Positions 34,164 through 44,439 of a stretch of DNA of 50,777 nt are shown piece after piece. The stretch is taken from assembly GCF_006539545.1 (NCBI RefSeq), contig NZ_BJNF01000015.1:1-50777 (forward strand), read 5' to 3'. The translations under genes were made by a program, and so were the position numbers. Positions within the stretch are counted from its first letter, which is position 1. Every line of letters begins with the position of its first letter. The notes beneath the pieces are model-generated. The model ran no database searches, was not told the origin of the DNA, and worked only from the letters and a program-made list of their open reading frames with translations. The stretch is from Nitrobacter winogradskyi. GTDB lineage: Bacteria; Pseudomonadota; Alphaproteobacteria; Rhizobiales; Xanthobacteraceae.

Positions 34164-36950
34164 ATGTCCAGTCTGATGCCGTTACCTCGTGCAGGTCAGC
34201 CGGAGTCTGACGCCGCCGACCTCGACGCAAGGCTGCGCGACGATATCCGGCTGCTCGGGCGTATTCTCGGCGATACCGTGCGTGATCGCGAGGGACCGGA
34301 GGCGTTCGATCTGGTCGAACGCATCCGGCAGACCTCGATCCGCTTTCACCGCGATGATGACAAGCCCGCGCGGCGCGAACTGGAAGCCATCCTCGACGGC
34401 ATGTCGACGGACGAGACGGTGCTGGTCGTCCGCGCCTTCAGCTATTTCTCGCATCTCGCCAACATCGCCGAGGATCAGAACAATATCCGCCAGATGCGCA
34501 GCCAGACCCTTGCGGGTGGGGCGTGGCATCAGGGCCGGCTGGCGCACACGCTTGCCTGCGCGCGCAAGGCCGGGTTCAGCGCGGCCGAGTTGCGAGATTT
34601 TTTCGACAGCGCGGTGGTCAGTCCGGTGCTGACCGCTCATCCGACCGAGGTTCGCCGTAAAAGCACCATCGATCGCGAGATGGAGGTCGCGGCGCTGCTC
34701 GACCGTCGCGAACGGATGCAACTTACGCCAGACGAATACGAGGCCAGCGAGGAACAGTTGCGCCGCGCGGTGCTGACGCTGTGGCAGACCGATCTCCTGA
34801 GGCGGACCAAGCTGACGGTGCTCGACGAAGTCGCGAACGGCCTGTCGTTCTACGATTATACGTTCCTTCGCGAGGTGCCGCGGCTGCACTGCATGCTGGA
34901 AGATCGCCTGCACGATCCGGACGAGAGCGGCGTCGCGAACGAGATCGCGTCGTTCCTGCGGATCGGAAGCTGGATCGGCGGCGATCGCGACGGCAATCCT
35001 TTTGTGACGGCGGACGTCATGCGCGGCACCCTCCATTGGCAGGTCTCGCGGATACTGCGTCACTATCTCGATGAACTGCACGAACTCGGCCGCGAACTGT
35101 CGCTGGCCGCCGATCTCACGGATGTCTCGCCGGAACTGAGTTCGCTGGCCGAGCGATCGGCCGACACCTCTCCGCATCGCCGCGGCGAGCCTTACCGCCT
35201 CGCGGTATCAGGCATTTACGCGCGGCTTTCGGCCACCGCCGTGAAACTGAAAGCGGACACGCTGCGCCCGCCATACGGCGCGGCGCCGCCCTATGCGAGC
35301 GCCGCCGACTTCAGCGCCGATCTCGATATTCTCCACCACTCATTGACCGCGAATAACTCGGCGGTGATCGCGCGCGGGCGGCTGCGCAAACTACGCCGCG
35401 CCGCCGACTGTTTCGGTTTCCATCTCGCCTGTCTCGACTTGCGGCAGAACTCCACCGTTCATGAAAGAACGATCGCCGAACTGCTCGCCGCCGCCAGCCC
35501 GGGCACGTCCTATCTGACGCTGGACGAGGAGGCCCGTATCGTCCTGTTGCTAAGGGAGCTGCGCAGCGCGCGTCCGCTGACATCGCCGTTCATCACATAC
35601 AGCGACGAGACGCAGGGCGAGCTTGCGGTGTTCCACGCCGCGGCGGAGGCGCACGGAACGCTTGGCCCTGATGCGATCCCTCAATGCATCGTCTCGATGA
35701 CCGAAGGCATTTCCGACCTGCTCGAAGTCGCGCTGCTTTTGAAGGAAGCCGACCTTCTCGATCCCACCGGGCACAGCGCCATCAATATCGTGCCGTTGTT
35801 CGAGACCATCGAGGATTTGCAGGCCTGTGCCGGCATCATGGACCGGTTGCTGTCGCTGCCGGAGTATCGGGCGCTGGTCGACAGCCGTGGAGGCTTGCAG
35901 GAGGTGATGCTCGGCTATTCCGACAGCAACAAGGACGGCGGCTTCGTCACGTCGGGATGGGAGCTTTACAAAGCCGAGATCGGCCTGGTCGAGGTGTTCG
36001 AGCGCCACAAGGTGCGGCTGCGCCTGTTTCACGGTCGCGGCGGATCGGTCGGCCGCGGCGGAGGTCCGAGCTACGATGCCATCCTCGCGCAACCCGGTGG
36101 CGCGGTGAACGGCCAGATCAGAATTACTGAACAGGGTGAAATTATCTCCAGCAAGTATTCCAACGCCGAGGTGGGCCGCTCCAATCTGGAGATCCTCGCC
36201 GCCGCCACGCTGGAGGCCAGCCTGTTACAGCCGCGGCAGAGCGCCCCGAGCCTGGAATACCTCGACGCGATGGAGTCGCTGTCATCGCTTGCCTACAAGG
36301 CTTATCGCGACCTCGTCTTTGAGACGCCGGGTTTCGAGGACTACTTCTGGGCCTCCACCGTCATCAACGAAATCTCCACATTGAACATCGGCAGCCGGCC
36401 GGCGTCACGCAAGAAGACGCGCCGGATCGAGGACCTCCGTGCGATTCCGTGGGTCTTCAGTTGGGCGCAATGCCGGGTGATGCTGCCGGGCTGGTACGGG
36501 TTCGGCAGCGCGGTGGAGGCGTGGATAGAAAGTCATCCCGACAAAGGCATGGCGTTCCTGCAGGAGCTTTACGGGGAATGGCCCTTCTTCCGCATGTTGC
36601 TTTCCAACATGGACATGGTGCTCGCGAAAAGTTCGATCGCGATCGCGTCGCGTTATGCCGATCTTGTCCCCGACGTTGAACTTCGCGAGGCGATCTTCGG
36701 ACGCATCCGGCGCGAGTGGCATCTCACCATCGACAAGCTGCTCGCCATCATGGGGCAGGAGCGGTTGCTTGCCGGTAATCCGCTGCTTGAGCGCTCGATC
36801 CGTAACCGCTTTCCCTATCTCGATCCGCTCAATCATGTGCAGGTCGAACTCCTGAAGGACCATCGCGCGCAGTGCGAGGATGAGCAGGTGCTGCGGGGTA
36901 TCCAGCTCACCATCAACGGAATTTCCGCGGGCCTGCGCAACAGCGGCTAG
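34164..36950 (+). CDS. ppc: Phosphoenolpyruvate carboxylase
   Basis: 928 residues from ATG 34164 after CAGGAG; upstream in-frame starts back to 33960 lack a binding site. Catalytic motifs are complete: [13 protein letters not shown] with the essential His (about 155-167), [14 protein letters not shown] (about 270-283), [15 protein letters not shown], the mobile loop [14 protein letters not shown], and the final conserved Asn-Gly region near the C-terminus. The enzyme carboxylates PEP with bicarbonate to oxaloacetate, refilling the TCA cycle. It is a single-gene unit flanked by a repeat-rich gap, with its stop codon (TAG) forming the first bases of a palindromic repeat. Confidence 0.95.
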   Translation: MSSLMPLPRAGQPESDAADLDARLRDDIRLLGRILGDTVRDREGPEAFDLVERIRQTSIRFHRDDDKPARRELEAILDGMSTDETVLVVRAFSYFSHLANIAEDQNNIRQMRSQTLAGGAWHQGRLAHTLACARKAGFSAAELRDFFDSAVVSPVLTAHPTEVRRKSTIDREMEVAALLDRRERMQLTPDEYEASEEQLRRAVLTLWQTDLLRRTKLTVLDEVANGLSFYDYTFLREVPRLHCMLEDRLHDPDESGVANEIASFLRIGSWIGGDRDGNPFVTADVMRGTLHWQVSRILRHYLDELHELGRELSLAADLTDVSPELSSLAERSADTSPHRRGEPYRLAVSGIYARLSATAVKLKADTLRPPYGAAPPYASAADFSADLDILHHSLTANNSAVIARGRLRKLRRAADCFGFHLACLDLRQNSTVHERTIAELLAAASPGTSYLTLDEEARIVLLLRELRSARPLTSPFITYSDETQGELAVFHAAAEAHGTLGPDAIPQCIVSMTEGISDLLEVALLLKEADLLDPTGHSAINIVPLFETIEDLQACAGIMDRLLSLPEYRALVDSRGGLQEVMLGYSDSNKDGGFVTSGWELYKAEIGLVEVFERHKVRLRLFHGRGGSVGRGGGPSYDAILAQPGGAVNGQIRITEQGEIISSKYSNAEVGRSNLEILAAATLEASLLQPRQSAPSLEYLDAMESLSSLAYKAYRDLVFETPGFEDYFWASTVINEISTLNIGSRPASRKKTRRIEDLRAIPWVFSWAQCRVMLPGWYGFGSAVEAWIESHPDKGMAFLQELYGEWPFFRMLLSNMDMVLAKSSIAIASRYADLVPDVELREAIFGRIRREWHLTIDKLLAIMGQERLLAGNPLLERSIRNRFPYLDPLNHVQVELLKDHRAQCEDEQVLRGIQLTINGISAGLRNSG

Positions 36951-37111
36951 AGCATTTTCCGGCGAAGTGGTTTCCGGTTCGCCGCAAGAAAATGCGACCA
37001 GACAATCGAGCATTTTCCGGCGAAGTGGATACCGGTTCGCCGCAGGAAAATGCGACCAGACAATAATTTCCAGAGCATGGCCCGATTCAACATGATCGGA
37101 TCATGCTCCAG
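36950..37111. repeat. Palindromic mosaic element with a tandem 58-bp duplication
   Basis: Two nearly identical copies of the GAGCATTTTCCGGCGAAGTGG...GCAAGAAAATGCGACCAGAC module start at 36950 and 37008 (period 58). They are followed by a GAGCATGGCCCGATTCAACATGATCGGATCATGCTC module (37073-37108). In each first-type copy GCATTTTC pairs with GAAAATGC. The array touches the ppc stop and ends 38 bases before the amidase. Confidence 0.8.
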
Positions 37112-37149
37112 GATGCCATCTATTCATCCGTCCGCCTGCGAGATGCGCC

Positions 37150-38499
37150 ATGCCCGATCAACCGACCCTGGCCTCGCTCGCCGCCGATCTCGCGGCGGGC
37201 CGCGTCACGGCGCGCTCGCTCGTCAGCGACTGCCTTGCGAAAATCGCGGACCGGGCGGGAGAGGGCGCGCGCGTGTTCATCCAGGTCGATGCGGACGGCG
37301 CGCTCGCCGCGGCCGAGGCCATGGACAGGCTGCGCGAGGTCAACGCCGCGCCGTCGCCGTACGCCGGCATTCCGGTTTCGATCAAGGATCTGTTCGACGT
37401 CAGGGGACAGGTCTCGCGCGCCGGGTCGCTGGCGCTCAAGGATGCGCCGCCGGCAGCGAAGGACGCCCCGGTCGTGGCGCGTCTGCGCCGGGCCGGCTTC
37501 GTGGTGATCGGGCGCACCAACATGACCGAATTCGCCTATTCGGGTCTGGGCGTCAATCCGCACTACGGCACGCCGAAAAATGGCTGGCGGCGCGATGTCG
37601 GCCATGTGCCGGGCGGATCGTCGTCGGGCGCGGCGGTCTCGATCACAGACGGCATGGCGCACGGCGCGCTCGGCACCGACACCGGCGGATCGTGCCGGAT
37701 TCCGGCGGCCTATTGCGGCATCGTCGGCTACAAGCCGACCGCGCGACGCATTCCGCTCGATGGCGGCGTCCCACTGTCCGCCACGCTGGACAGTTACGGT
37801 CCGATCGCGCGCTCGGTCGGTTGCTGCGCCGTGCTGGACGCGGTTCTGGCGGACCAACCGGTCGCGCCGGTCGCGCCGCGCTCGGTGAGAGGACTTCGGT
37901 TTGCCGTACCGACCACGGTGATGCTGGACGACCTCGATCCCACCGTTGCGTCAGCCTTCGAGCGTGCGCTGGGCCTTCTGGCCGATGCCGGCGCGCTGAT
38001 CGGTCGCATCGCCGTTCCCGAGTTCGGCGAGGTTGCGGCGCTGAACATCGGGGGCGGATTTGCCGCGGCGGAAAGCTGGGCCTGGCATCGCGCGCTCATC
38101 GCCGAGAAGGCTGAACTGTACGATCCCCGCGTTCTCAGCCGCATTCGGCGTGGCGAAAGCATCAGCGCAGCGGATTATGTTGATCTGTTCTCCATTCGCC
38201 GCGCGATCATCGGAAGTTTCGAGCGGCGCGTTGCGCCATACGACGGACTGGTGTCGCCGACCGTGGCCACCACGCCGCCGCTGATAGCTGATCTCGCAGA
38301 TGATGCGGCCTACGTGAAAGCCAACATGCTTTCGCTGCGCAACTGTTCGCTGATCAACATCCTCGATGGATGCGCGATCTCGCTGCCCTGTCATCGCGAG
38401 GGCGAGCCGCCGGTTGGCCTGATGCTTGCCGGGACGGGCGGAGCGGATCGCCGGATTTTCGAGCTTGCGGCGGCGATTGAGCCGATTATTCGCGGCTGA
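37150..38499 (+). CDS. Amidase (amidase signature family, GatA/AtzF-like)
   Basis: 449 residues with the Ser-cisSer-Lys triad: the Lys in PVSIKDLFDV (about 75-85), the cis-Ser in PGGSSSGAAVSITDG (about 150-165) and the nucleophile Ser in GTDTGGSCRIPAAYCG (about 175-190). YAGIPVSIKDLFDVRG, RTNMTEFAYSGLG and GYKPTARRIPLDGG match the signature region. Amidases of this group hydrolyse small carboxamides or act as the GatA subunit; the full-length, single-gene setting without gatB or gatC argues for a free-standing amidase. The substrate is unknown. It lies between two palindromic repeat blocks, so it is probably transcribed alone. Confidence 0.88.
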   Translation: MPDQPTLASLAADLAAGRVTARSLVSDCLAKIADRAGEGARVFIQVDADGALAAAEAMDRLREVNAAPSPYAGIPVSIKDLFDVRGQVSRAGSLALKDAPPAAKDAPVVARLRRAGFVVIGRTNMTEFAYSGLGVNPHYGTPKNGWRRDVGHVPGGSSSGAAVSITDGMAHGALGTDTGGSCRIPAAYCGIVGYKPTARRIPLDGGVPLSATLDSYGPIARSVGCCAVLDAVLADQPVAPVAPRSVRGLRFAVPTTVMLDDLDPTVASAFERALGLLADAGALIGRIAVPEFGEVAALNIGGGFAAAESWAWHRALIAEKAELYDPRVLSRIRRGESISAADYVDLFSIRRAIIGSFERRVAPYDGLVSPTVATTPPLIADLADDAAYVKANMLSLRNCSLINILDGCAISLPCHREGEPPVGLMLAGTGGADRRIFELAAAIEPIIRG

Positions 38500-38935
38500 A
38501 GCCATTCCGGCTTCGATGCTTTGATGAACTCAAAGCCCGTATCCCCGGCTTTCTCATGAGATGGGTGTCGCGGCGGATACCGTGAGCGCGTCTGCCATGC
38601 CTGAAACGTCTTTCGCTTCGCCACATTGTTGAAGGATTTGTTGCGCAGCTTTCAACGGCAGCCATATCGTTTTCGAGCGAGGCGGGCACCGGTTCGCGTG
38701 AAGAAAACGCGTCAAAACAACAATCCAGAGCTTCACTTCTGATTCAATCAGAAGCGAACGTGCTCTGGGGCGTTTTCGAGCGAAGTGGATGACCTGTTTG
38801 CCGCAAGAAAATACGACGAGATCATGAGCATGTGCGATTCAACCTGATCGGATCATGCTCTGGGAACCAACATCAGCGTGAAAGCGTTGACAACGGTTTT
38901 CGTTTGATATGCCTTTGCACGATGGGGAAACTGCG
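38500..38935. other. Gap before hpnP, mostly repeat
   Basis: These 436 bases hold no gene. Positions 38664-38864 are a composite palindromic element. The last 70 bases carry the hpnP leader, with GGGGA seven bases before the ATG at 38936. Confidence 0.5.
38664..38864. repeat. Composite palindromic mosaic element
   Basis: Four modules follow in order: TCGTTTTCGAGCGAGGCGG...GAAAACGCG (about 38667-38712), the CTTCTGATTCAATCAGAAG palindrome (38734-38756), GCGTTTTCGAGCGAAGTGG...GAAAATACG (about 38770-38815) and GAGCATGTGCGATT...GATCGGATCATGCTC (about 38826-38861). This is the longest array in the window. Confidence 0.75.
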
Positions 38936-40597
38936 ATGAGGGGTGTTGGTCAGCATGGCGTTCGGCGTATTCTTTGCGTCTTCCCCCGCTACACATCCTC
39001 GTTCGGGACGTTTGAACACGCCTATCCGCTGACCGGTGGCGTACAGGCCTTCATGCCGCCGCAGGGACTTCTGCTGATCGCGGCCTATCTTCCAGCCGAT
39101 TGGAAGGTTCGTTTCATCGACGAGAATATTCGCTTCGCCACAGACGAAGACTTCGAATGGGCCGAAGCCGTATTCGTCAGCGGCATGCACATCCAGCGCC
39201 AGCAGATGAACGATATCTGCCGCCGCGCCCACGCCTTCAATCTTTCCGTCGCGCTCGGCGGGCCATCGGTCAGCGCCTGTCCGGATTACTATCCGTCCTT
39301 CGATTACCTTCACGTCGGTGAACTCGGCGACGCCACGGACGAACTGATCGAACGGCTGGCGCGCGATCCGGCGCGGCCCGCCGCTCAGGTCGTCCTCAAA
39401 ACCGCCGACCGGCTGGACATGGACAAGTTTCCCATTCCCGCTTACGAGCTGGCCGACATCAAGCATTATTTCCTGGGCAGCATCCAGTATTCCAGCGGCT
39501 GCCCTTATCAATGCGAGTTCTGCGACATTCCCGGCCTGTATGGCCGCAATCCGCGCCTCAAGACTCCCGGGCAGATCACGCGCGAACTCGACAAGCTGCT
39601 GGAATGCGGCATCAGCGGCTCGGTTTATTTCGTCGACGACAATTTCATCGGCAACCGGAAGGCTGCGCTGGAGCTTCTGCCGCATCTGATCGAATGGCAG
39701 AAGAAGACCGGTTACGTTCTGCGCTTCTCCTGCGAGGCGACGCTGAACATCGCCAAGCGTCCGGAGATACTGTCGCAGATGCGCGAAGCATTTTTCGCGA
39801 CGATCTTCTGCGGCATCGAGACGCCGGATCCGGTTGCGCTGAAGGCGATGCACAAGGATCACAACATGATGGTTCCCATCATGGAGGCGATCAGGACGCT
39901 GAACGATTACGGCATGGAGGTGGTTTCCGGTATCATTCTTGGACTCGATACCGACAAGCCCGAAACCGGAGAGCATTTGCTGGAGTTCATCGATCACTCC
40001 CGGATCCCGCTTTTGACCATCAATCTCCTGCAGGCCCTGCCGAAGACGCCGCTGTGGGACCGTTTGAAACGCGAAAATCGCCTGATCGAGGACGACAGCC
40101 GCGACTCCAACGTCGACTTCCGCTTGCCTTATGATCACGTCGTTGCGACCTGGCGCGATTGCATGGGCCGCGCGTACGAACCTGAAAAGCTTCTGGAGCG
40201 CTACGAGTACCAGATCCGCGAAACCTATCCGAAACGGATTCAGCCGCGCACGCGGCAGCAGAGGTCATGGCGGAATATCAAGCTCGGCCTGACCATGCTT
40301 CGCAACATTTTCTGGAAGGTGGGGGCGCGCGGCGATTACAGGCGCGTGTTCTGGAAATTCGCGTTGCGCAGGCTGGCTCGGGGTGAGATCGAATACCTCA
40401 TCAGCTCGGTTCTGGTTGCCCACCACCTGATCATGTTCGCGCGCTCGGCCTCCCGCGGCAAAACCAATGCTTCCTATTATTCGTTGAAACTTCGGGAATC
40501 CGCCGAAACCGCCGTTCCCACGGAACATAAAGCGGCCGCGACCGTGCCGACCCTCCTGGCTGACAGGCCGAGCGGCCAGCGGGTCACACCCGTCTGA
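38936..40597 (+). CDS. hpnP: Hopanoid C-2 methylase HpnP (B12-binding radical SAM)
   Basis: 553 residues from ATG 38936, with GGGGA seven bases upstream (ATG 38909 is an alternative without a binding site). An N-terminal cobalamin-binding domain (about 1-150: ILCVFPRYTSSFGTFEHAY, FMPPQGLLLIAAYLP, ALGGPSVSACPDYYP) is followed by the radical SAM domain with Cys189-x3-Cys193-x2-Cys196 (SGCPYQCEFC). The text matches Rhodopseudomonas HpnP closely, which adds the C-2 methyl group to hopanoids with SAM and cobalamin. The C-terminal part (after about 380) is basic. It is the first gene of a hopanoid block with hpnN and hpnCDE-shc-hpnG. Presence of hpnP predicts that this organism makes 2-methylhopanoids. 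Confidence 0.92.
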   Translation: MRGVGQHGVRRILCVFPRYTSSFGTFEHAYPLTGGVQAFMPPQGLLLIAAYLPADWKVRFIDENIRFATDEDFEWAEAVFVSGMHIQRQQMNDICRRAHAFNLSVALGGPSVSACPDYYPSFDYLHVGELGDATDELIERLARDPARPAAQVVLKTADRLDMDKFPIPAYELADIKHYFLGSIQYSSGCPYQCEFCDIPGLYGRNPRLKTPGQITRELDKLLECGISGSVYFVDDNFIGNRKAALELLPHLIEWQKKTGYVLRFSCEATLNIAKRPEILSQMREAFFATIFCGIETPDPVALKAMHKDHNMMVPIMEAIRTLNDYGMEVVSGIILGLDTDKPETGEHLLEFIDHSRIPLLTINLLQALPKTPLWDRLKRENRLIEDDSRDSNVDFRLPYDHVVATWRDCMGRAYEPEKLLERYEYQIRETYPKRIQPRTRQQRSWRNIKLGLTMLRNIFWKVGARGDYRRVFWKFALRRLARGEIEYLISSVLVAHHLIMFARSASRGKTNASYYSLKLRESAETAVPTEHKAAATVPTLLADRPSGQRVTPV

Positions 40598-40762
40598 TAA
40601 AATTCACCTCAGTAAATCGCTGGACCAGCGGGCGCGGCGGTGTAAGGCCGGGATGGCAAGAGCACCTGCGTCAAACGCGCCTCGAACCGAGATCATTTTG
40701 ACTTGAGCGACGCGGATAAGAGGGTGATCCGCCCTTGCTTGTAGTCTATCCGGGAAACGGCT

Positions 40763-40867
40763 AGAGTCTGTTTCATCTGCGTTGAAACAGAACAGACTCG
40801 TCCCCTATTTTTCGTTTGAGCATGATCTTCTCCGAGAACCGGTTTCCACTTTTCGGGATCATGCTCT
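40763..40867. repeat. Palindromic elements between hpnP and hpnN
   Basis: Two adjoining palindromes: GAGTCTGTTTCA...TGAAACAGAACAGACTC (40764-40799) and GAGCATGATC...GGGATCATGCTC (40819-40867, centre GAGAACCGGTTTCCAC). The second belongs to the GAGCATG family. Together with ordinary spacer they make up the 395-base gap 40598-40992, which holds no gene. Confidence 0.65.
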
Positions 40868-40992
40868 AAACGTTGCGCCCGAAAATCGACGCATGCTGTC
40901 AGAACCGGGCCGGCCGTCCGCGGTTTCAGGGTCTGCTCCGGGGCTTTCCGGAAGTTTGCCAGGCGATGGGTTCTCGACAGAACGGACAGCAT

Positions 40993-43359
40993 ATGCATGA
41001 GCGAAATCCCGATGCGACCGATATGACGAAGCCGGACGGGCGGTCGCTCAGCATCGCTTTCGGGTTCGAGCGGATCGGGCTGATTGCGATGCGCGCGCCC
41101 ATTCTGTCCTGCATCATTCTGCTGGCCATGGTCGTCGGCGCTGTGTTCGGGATCCAGCGCATCACGATCGATGACTCGCTCAGCCAGTTGTTCCGCTCCG
41201 ATACCAAAGAGTATCGCCAGTACGAGGAAGTCACCAGGCGCTTTCCGTCGACTGAGTTCGATGTGCTGGTCGTGGTCGAGGGCAAGACGCTGCTCGAACG
41301 CGATAACCTCGAAAAGTTGCGGGATCTGGTCACCGATCTGCAACTGGTGGACGGCGTGCGTGGCCTGATCTCGTTATTCTCGGCGCGTCAGGCGCCCGAG
41401 CCTGGCAAGCTGCCTGCGGCGCTCTTTCCATCCGAACTGCCGCAAGGCGCTGAATACGACCAGTTCATCGAGACCGTGAAGTCCAACGAGATCATTCGCG
41501 GCAAGCTGCTGTCGGAGGACGGCACGCTGGCGCTGGTCGTGCTGTCGCTGGAGCCGTCGATCGTCAGAGACAGCAAGCTGAAAGCGACCGTCGGCCAGAT
41601 CCGCCAGGTCATGAACGACGATCTTGCGGACACCGGACTTACCAAAGAGTTGTCCGGCGTGCCGGTGATGCAGCTCGAAATCCGCAACGCGGTGGAGCGT
41701 GACGGGATCATCTACAACGTCGCCGGCATTCTGGCGGGCTGCCTGATCGCGATCGTGTTCTTCCGCAAGGTCTCCTTCATGGTCATTGCGGCGTTTCCGC
41801 CGCTGCTTGCCATCCTGCTGTCGTTGGGCGTGCTGGGCTGGGCGAATTTCAGCCTCAACATGTTTCTCAATGTGATGACCCCGCTCATCATGGTCATCAG
41901 TTTTTCCGATTCGATGCAGCTGACGTTCGCGGCGCGCGACCGTCTGATCGCCGGCGAGGACAAGTATTCCGCCTTCCGCAATGCCGTCCTCGTCGTCGGG
42001 CCCGCTTGCGTCCTGACCCATGCCACCGCCGGAATTTCCTTCATCGCGCTGCAATTCTCGAACTCGGACCTGATTCGCAGCTTCGGCGAGGCCGGCCTGC
42101 TGGCGACGATCATCGCGCTGCTCGCGGTGCTGCTGCTGGTGCCGGCGTTCGGCGTTCTGCTGGTTCGCGACGAACGGCGTTTCGCGGAGAAGTTCAAGAC
42201 GGCGGACTGGGGCGTGCAGGCGCTGCGCCGCTTCTGCGCCTGGATCGCGGAGCGGATGGTGGGGCATCCCGGCTTCTTCAGCGTGCTGGCGCTGCTGGTG
42301 GTCGGTGGACTGGCCGTGGTCTACGCCAGCCTGGAGCCGCGTTACCGGCTCGCCGATCAGGTTCCGGACAAGGAGCAGGCGGTGGCGGCGAGCAGTCGCC
42401 TCGATGCCAAGCTCACCGGGGCCAATCCGATTGACATCCTGATCGAATTCCCCGCCGGCGAGACTCTGTATTCGCCGCAGACGCTGGCCACCATCGCCGC
42501 GGTCCACAAGCTGGTGGAGGAGCAGGCCGGCGTCGGCAATGTCTGGTCGATCGAAACATTGCGGCGGTGGCTCGCCGAAAAGGCCGGCAGCCACGATGTC
42601 GCGACCCTCAAGGAATATGTCAGCGTCATTCCCGAGCATCTGGTGCGCCGCTTCATCTCCGAGGACCAGACGGCGGTCGTGGTGTCGGGCCGCGTGCCTG
42701 ACCGCGATTCGAGCCAGATTCTGCCGGTGGTCGAGAAGCTCGACCGCGCCATGGATGCCGTCAGGACAGCGCATCCGGGTTATGAGGTGGCCGTCACCGG
42801 CCTGTCCGCCATCGCCGCGCGCAACAGCGCCGGTATGATCGAGAAGCTCAACCACGGTCTTACGATCGAGTTTGTGCTGGTGGCGGTCTTTATCGGACTG
42901 GCGTTCCGTTCGGTCGTCGTGATGTTTGCTTGTATCCTGCCCGGAATTTTTCCGGTCGTGCTGTCCGGCACGTTGTTATGGTTGCTCGGGGAAGGGTTGC
43001 AGTTCGCGAGCGTGGTCGCGCTCACGGTGTCGTTCGGCCTTGGACTGAGTGCGACCATCCACTTTCTCAACCGCCTGCGGTCGGAGAGCCAGCCTGGCGT
43101 CGGCGCCGGCAAGGCGGTTGAGCGCGCAACTGTGCTGATGGGGCCAGCCTTGATCCTCACCACCGTGGTGCTGGCCTGTGGTCTGGTGGTGACCGTGTTT
43201 TCGGACCTGCCTTCACTGCGGCTGTTCGGCTGGCTCAGCGCCTTCGCGATGGTCGCCGCTCTGGTGGCCGACTTCCTGATCCTCCGCCCCACCGCGATGT
43301 GGCTGATCACCTTTGCCGAACGCTTCCGCCACGGCGGCGTGGCGAAGCCGGCGGAATAA
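40993..43359 (+). CDS. hpnN: Hopanoid transporter HpnN (RND/MMPL family)
   Basis: 788 residues from ATG 40993 (ATG 41023 is an alternative; ATG 40873 would start in the repeat). Two repeats of a six-helix MMPL/RND unit are evident. The first helix is near residue 30 (ILSCIILLAMVVGAVFG), a periplasmic domain follows to about 270, then a helix block at about 275-445 (GIIYNVAGILAGCLIAIVFF, FSDSMQLTF). A second helix and periplasmic domain (about 465-660) and a final helix block to the end complete the fold. The second block keeps the SFGLGLSATIHFLNRL signature. HpnN moves hopanoids from the cytoplasmic to the outer membrane. It stands between hpnP and the hpnCDE operon. Confidence 0.9.
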   Translation: MHERNPDATDMTKPDGRSLSIAFGFERIGLIAMRAPILSCIILLAMVVGAVFGIQRITIDDSLSQLFRSDTKEYRQYEEVTRRFPSTEFDVLVVVEGKTLLERDNLEKLRDLVTDLQLVDGVRGLISLFSARQAPEPGKLPAALFPSELPQGAEYDQFIETVKSNEIIRGKLLSEDGTLALVVLSLEPSIVRDSKLKATVGQIRQVMNDDLADTGLTKELSGVPVMQLEIRNAVERDGIIYNVAGILAGCLIAIVFFRKVSFMVIAAFPPLLAILLSLGVLGWANFSLNMFLNVMTPLIMVISFSDSMQLTFAARDRLIAGEDKYSAFRNAVLVVGPACVLTHATAGISFIALQFSNSDLIRSFGEAGLLATIIALLAVLLLVPAFGVLLVRDERRFAEKFKTADWGVQALRRFCAWIAERMVGHPGFFSVLALLVVGGLAVVYASLEPRYRLADQVPDKEQAVAASSRLDAKLTGANPIDILIEFPAGETLYSPQTLATIAAVHKLVEEQAGVGNVWSIETLRRWLAEKAGSHDVATLKEYVSVIPEHLVRRFISEDQTAVVVSGRVPDRDSSQILPVVEKLDRAMDAVRTAHPGYEVAVTGLSAIAARNSAGMIEKLNHGLTIEFVLVAVFIGLAFRSVVVMFACILPGIFPVVLSGTLLWLLGEGLQFASVVALTVSFGLGLSATIHFLNRLRSESQPGVGAGKAVERATVLMGPALILTTVVLACGLVVTVFSDLPSLRLFGWLSAFAMVAALVADFLILRPTAMWLITFAERFRHGGVAKPAE

Positions 43360-43400
43360 GCAACGCCGGCAGCACAGCTTGACGGTGGATCAGTAAGTCC

Positions 43401-43901
43401 TCAGCGACGCGCCATGGTGATGGAAACGTTTCTGATTTCGTCCCTGGACGTGATCGTGACCGATTGCCGGTTGCCTTGGATACGTATGGTCAGGTTTGCG
43501 GTAAAACCGGCGGCTTGCGCGAACACGTCGATCTCTCCATCTTCTGCGCGGCCGTGCAGGGAGCCGAAGAGGTTCCGGCTGGCTTCGCTCCAATGTCCGG
43601 TAATCTTATTGCCATGGCTGGCGACGTCGCTGGAGAGATCGAACCTGTAGCTGGCGCTGGCGCATTGCAGGTTCTGGTTCATGGCCGTGCCTCGGCCATC
43701 CACCCTGTAAGACGCCTTGCAGCGAATGTTCTCTTTCGATCCGTCGGACAGGGTGACGGTGCCTTTCCCCGACCAGTTTCCTGCGAATCCTGTGAACGGA
43801 GCAGACTGGGCGAAGCTCGCCGGGGCGGACAATGCGAGGCCCGCGACTAAACCGACGGTGAAAGCTGACCTCTGAATCAGCCCGATGGCAAACTGCTTCA
43901 T
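43401..43901 (-). CDS. Exported protein of unknown function
   Basis: 166 residues with a signal peptide at about 1-32 (SAFTVGLVAGLALSAPASFAQ). The mature part begins FTGFAGNWSGKGTVTLSDGS and alternates beta strands with two cysteines (NIRCKAS and NLQCASA), then a GNKITGHWSE and GFTANLTIRIQGNRQSV strand set. It looks like a small periplasmic beta-barrel or lipocalin-like domain, and I do not recognise a named family. It is convergent with hpnN (41 bases between stops), so it is in the hopanoid block but not the same transcript. Whether it is linked to hopanoids is unknown. Confidence 0.65.
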   Translation of the reverse strand: MKQFAIGLIQRSAFTVGLVAGLALSAPASFAQSAPFTGFAGNWSGKGTVTLSDGSKENIRCKASYRVDGRGTAMNQNLQCASASYRFDLSSDVASHGNKITGHWSEASRNLFGSLHGRAEDGEIDVFAQAAGFTANLTIRIQGNRQSVTITSRDEIRNVSITMARR

Positions 43902-44439
43902 GGCCGGTTTTCCTTATCAGCAGGTGCTTTGCCAATGCTTCTCGTGCTGCATCAAGCTCTATAAGTTCTACCGTGCTCGCGCGGTTCAATCCGGCGGATG
44001 AACCGTGAAAAACGAGATGATGACACTTGACGGGCCATCGGCAAACCTGCCACGGAGCATAGCAGAATCCTTGTGCGTACTTTAGTCGATTATTTCAGCC
44101 GTGTTAAAAATTATCATCTGAAAAACCGCTGGGGTGCATCTGGGCAATCGCCTGCCGCCGCAAATTTGGCCGTATTCGCAGCGCTTTTGGCATTCGCCGA
44201 TGTATCGGAAGGGTGTGCTTGGGAATGGTCCAGGTGATCGTGTTCGCTGCGCGCCGCAGCAGCAGGCAGGTTCGGGGCGTCGACACGCACGCGGCGTCGA
44301 AACGGCTGTGGTCCTTGTGAACCCTTTCGGTATGGTATCGATAGAATGACGTGATCTCTTCCAAAGTTTTGAAAGGCCTGTCACCGGGTATGACCCGCAT
44401 GGTGCAGGTTTGAGTTCTCCCTCGTTGCAATGAAGGATT
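43902..44439. other. Gene-free interval
   Basis: No gene is convincing in these 538 bases. A 108-residue minus-strand frame (44104-44430) and an overlapping one (44082-44450) exist but show no family motif or binding site; the region is AT-richer around 44080-44130. It should carry the promoter of the exported protein on the left and of the small Cys protein on the right. Confidence 0.4.

Noticed and set aside
38873-40138. 421-residue minus-strand frame opposite hpnP
   Set aside because: Shadow frame; hpnP has full motif support on the plus strand.
44104-44430. 108-residue minus-strand frame before the Cys-rich gene
   Set aside because: The first half looks mildly protein-like, but there is no motif, signal peptide or clear binding site, and an overlapping frame is equally long.
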